Shown piece by piece: positions 4,847 to 5,987 of a stretch of 5,987 nt of DNA. Location of the stretch: positions 1 through 5,987 of the forward strand of contig WFMO01000142.1 of the NCBI GenBank assembly GCA_015489055.1, read 5' to 3'. Source of the DNA: Helicobacteraceae bacterium. GTDB lineage: Bacteria; Campylobacterota; Campylobacteria; Campylobacterales; Sulfurimonadaceae. A model generated the notes under the pieces. It worked only from the letters and a program-made list of their open reading frames with translations. It was not told the DNA's origin and ran no database searches. Within the stretch, counting starts at the first letter, position 1. The number at the start of each line of letters is the position of its first letter. A program made the position numbers and the translations under genes.

Positions 4847-5987
4847 ATGCAAAAAGTAGAACTACTTTCACCGGCTGGAAATTTACAAAAGCTTCGCATC
4901 GCAATAGATTACGGGGCTGATGCCGTTTATGGCGGTGTAAGCCATTTTTCACTTCGTATTCGCTCAGGCAAAGAGTTTACATTTGAGGACTTTAAAGAAG
5001 GCATTGAGTATGCCCATGCAAGAGGCAAAAAGGTGTATGCTACGATTAATGGATTCCCATTTAATTCCCAACTCTCTCTTTTAAAAAAACATATTCTTAA
5101 AATGGCGGAACTCTCTCCTGATGCTATCATCGTAGCTACTCCGGGAGTGTTGAAGTTATGCCATGAGCTGGCACCACAGATACCGCTTCACCTCTCTACT
5201 CAGGCTAATGTTTTAAATGTTCTTGATGCAAAAGTGTATTATGATATGGGAGCTAGGCGCATTATTGCCGCGCGTGAGATATCTTTAAAAGATTTGTGTG
5301 AGATTAAAAAAGAGCTTCCTGATTTAGAGCTGGAGGTATTTGTTCACGGCTCTATGTGTTTTGCATACAGCGGCAGATGCCTTATATCCACGCTTCAAAG
5401 CGGGCGGGTTCCAAACCGCGGAAGCTGTGCAAATGATTGCAGGTTTGCTTATGAGCTTTATGCAGCCAACCCTGAGACGGGAACACTTTTTAGGCTTGAA
5501 GAGGATCCGGGAATAGGCACATATATCATGAATTCAAAAGACTTAAATCTCTCTTTACATGTAAAAGAGCTTATAGAATCCGGATGTATTGATTCTTTGA
5601 AGATAGAAGGACGCACAAAGACCGATTATTATGCGGCAGTAACGGCAAAAGCGTATAAAATGGCTATTGATGATTATTATGACAATCTTTACAGACCTGA
5701 TGTTTATGAATATGAGTTGCAATCTTTACAAAATAGAGGATATACCGATGCGTATCTTGTGAGTCGTCCGTTTGAAAAGCATGATACTCAGAGTCTGGAC
5801 TTTACCATGCAGATGGGAACGCATCAAGTAAGCGGCATGGTAATACAAAACGGCGAATATTTTATGTGCAAATATAAAATCTTGCCAAATGATGAGCTTG
5901 AGTTGTTGTTGCCTGAGAATGCTGATGTGCAGGAGATTGAAAATGATATAGGAGTTGTTTACGAAAAAGAGGGCAGATGGTTTGTAC
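4847..5987 (+). CDS. Peptidase U32-family protein (probably TrhP-like tRNA hydroxylation enzyme), C-terminus cut by window edge
   Basis: The visible part is 380 residues; the frame stays open to the window end. The N-terminus VELLSPAGN (4-12) and YGADAVYGG (22-30) begin the TIM-barrel-like U32 domain. EVFVHGSMCFAYSGRCLIS (163-181) fits the family signature exactly. Cys171, Cys178, Cys194 and Cys198 are spaced like the four cysteines that hold a [4Fe-4S] cluster in the U32 proteins UbiU/UbiV. LKIEGRTKTDYYAA (251-264) is also typical. Older annotations call these collagenases (PrtC), but E. coli TrhP (YegQ) and RlhA hydroxylate RNA, so tRNA U34 hydroxylation is the better inference. The chosen ATG matches the usual M-x-K-V-E-L-L-S-P-A-G-N start; an in-frame ATG at 4832 would add five residues. 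Neither start has a strong Shine-Dalgarno, which may mean coupling to cheZ. Confidence 0.9.
   Translation, partial: MQKVELLSPAGNLQKLRIAIDYGADAVYGGVSHFSLRIRSGKEFTFEDFKEGIEYAHARGKKVYATINGFPFNSQLSLLKKHILKMAELSPDAIIVATPGVLKLCHELAPQIPLHLSTQANVLNVLDAKVYYDMGARRIIAAREISLKDLCEIKKELPDLELEVFVHGSMCFAYSGRCLISTLQSGRVPNRGSCANDCRFAYELYAANPETGTLFRLEEDPGIGTYIMNSKDLNLSLHVKELIESGCIDSLKIEGRTKTDYYAAVTAKAYKMAIDDYYDNLYRPDVYEYELQSLQNRGYTDAYLVSRPFEKHDTQSLDFTMQMGTHQVSGMVIQNGEYFMCKYKILPNDELELLLPENADVQEIENDIGVVYEKEGRWFV

Noticed and set aside
4927..5130. Minus-strand open frame of 67 codons inside the U32 gene
   Set aside because: It is antisense to the conserved U32 N-terminal domain and has no family match that I recognise.
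1..5987. CRISPR array, transposon, integrase, tRNA or rRNA gene
   Set aside because: No spaced repeat series, terminal inverted repeats, transposase or recombinase motifs, or recognisable RNA gene sequence was seen in the short gaps.

Overview
The window reads as an ordinary core-genome stretch from a free-living member of the Campylobacterota (Epsilonproteobacteria), most like Sulfurimonas and relatives. This is an inference. It rests on low GC and tight packing, on the epsilon-type remote CheZ next to a U32-family gene (the order also known from Helicobacter HP0170/HP0169 and Campylobacter Cj0700/Cj0701), on an rpmI-rplT pair without infC directly upstream, and on TATAAT -10 boxes that lack clear -35 elements.

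Layout. Positions 53-1633 (+) hold a tightly coupled pair: a YjbQ-family thiamine-phosphate-synthase-like enzyme and the AAA+ ATPase RarA. Positions 1672-2612 (-) hold rplT (L20), rpmI (L35) and, upstream of them in the direction of transcription, a small DUF2892 membrane protein. A divergent promoter region (about 2613-2747) separates these from a group II truncated haemoglobin (2748-3188, +). A PHP-family histidinol-phosphatase (3235-4014, -) converges on the globin. It is divergent from cheZ (4102-4794, +), with a duplicated 13-bp promoter element between them. A U32-family gene (4847 to the end, +) follows cheZ and runs off the window.

How the genes relate. RarA works at stalled replication forks, L20 and L35 are 50S subunit proteins, and CheZ dephosphorylates CheY-P in chemotaxis. 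The U32 protein is probably a TrhP-like Fe-S enzyme for tRNA hydroxylation rather than a protease. The globin suggests oxygen or NO handling. Apart from the operon pairs, nothing indicates one shared pathway.

No mobile element, CRISPR array, RNA gene or defence system is visible, and I see no convincing undescribed multi-gene system. The points worth a second look are small non-coding structures (a 20-bp perfect palindrome before the U32 gene, the doubled promoter element before cheZ, mirrored extended -10 boxes, and a structured rpmI-rplT spacer) and a peptide motif resembling the FliM CheY-binding segment at both ends of CheZ. Several starts are also better placed downstream of the longest possible open frame.
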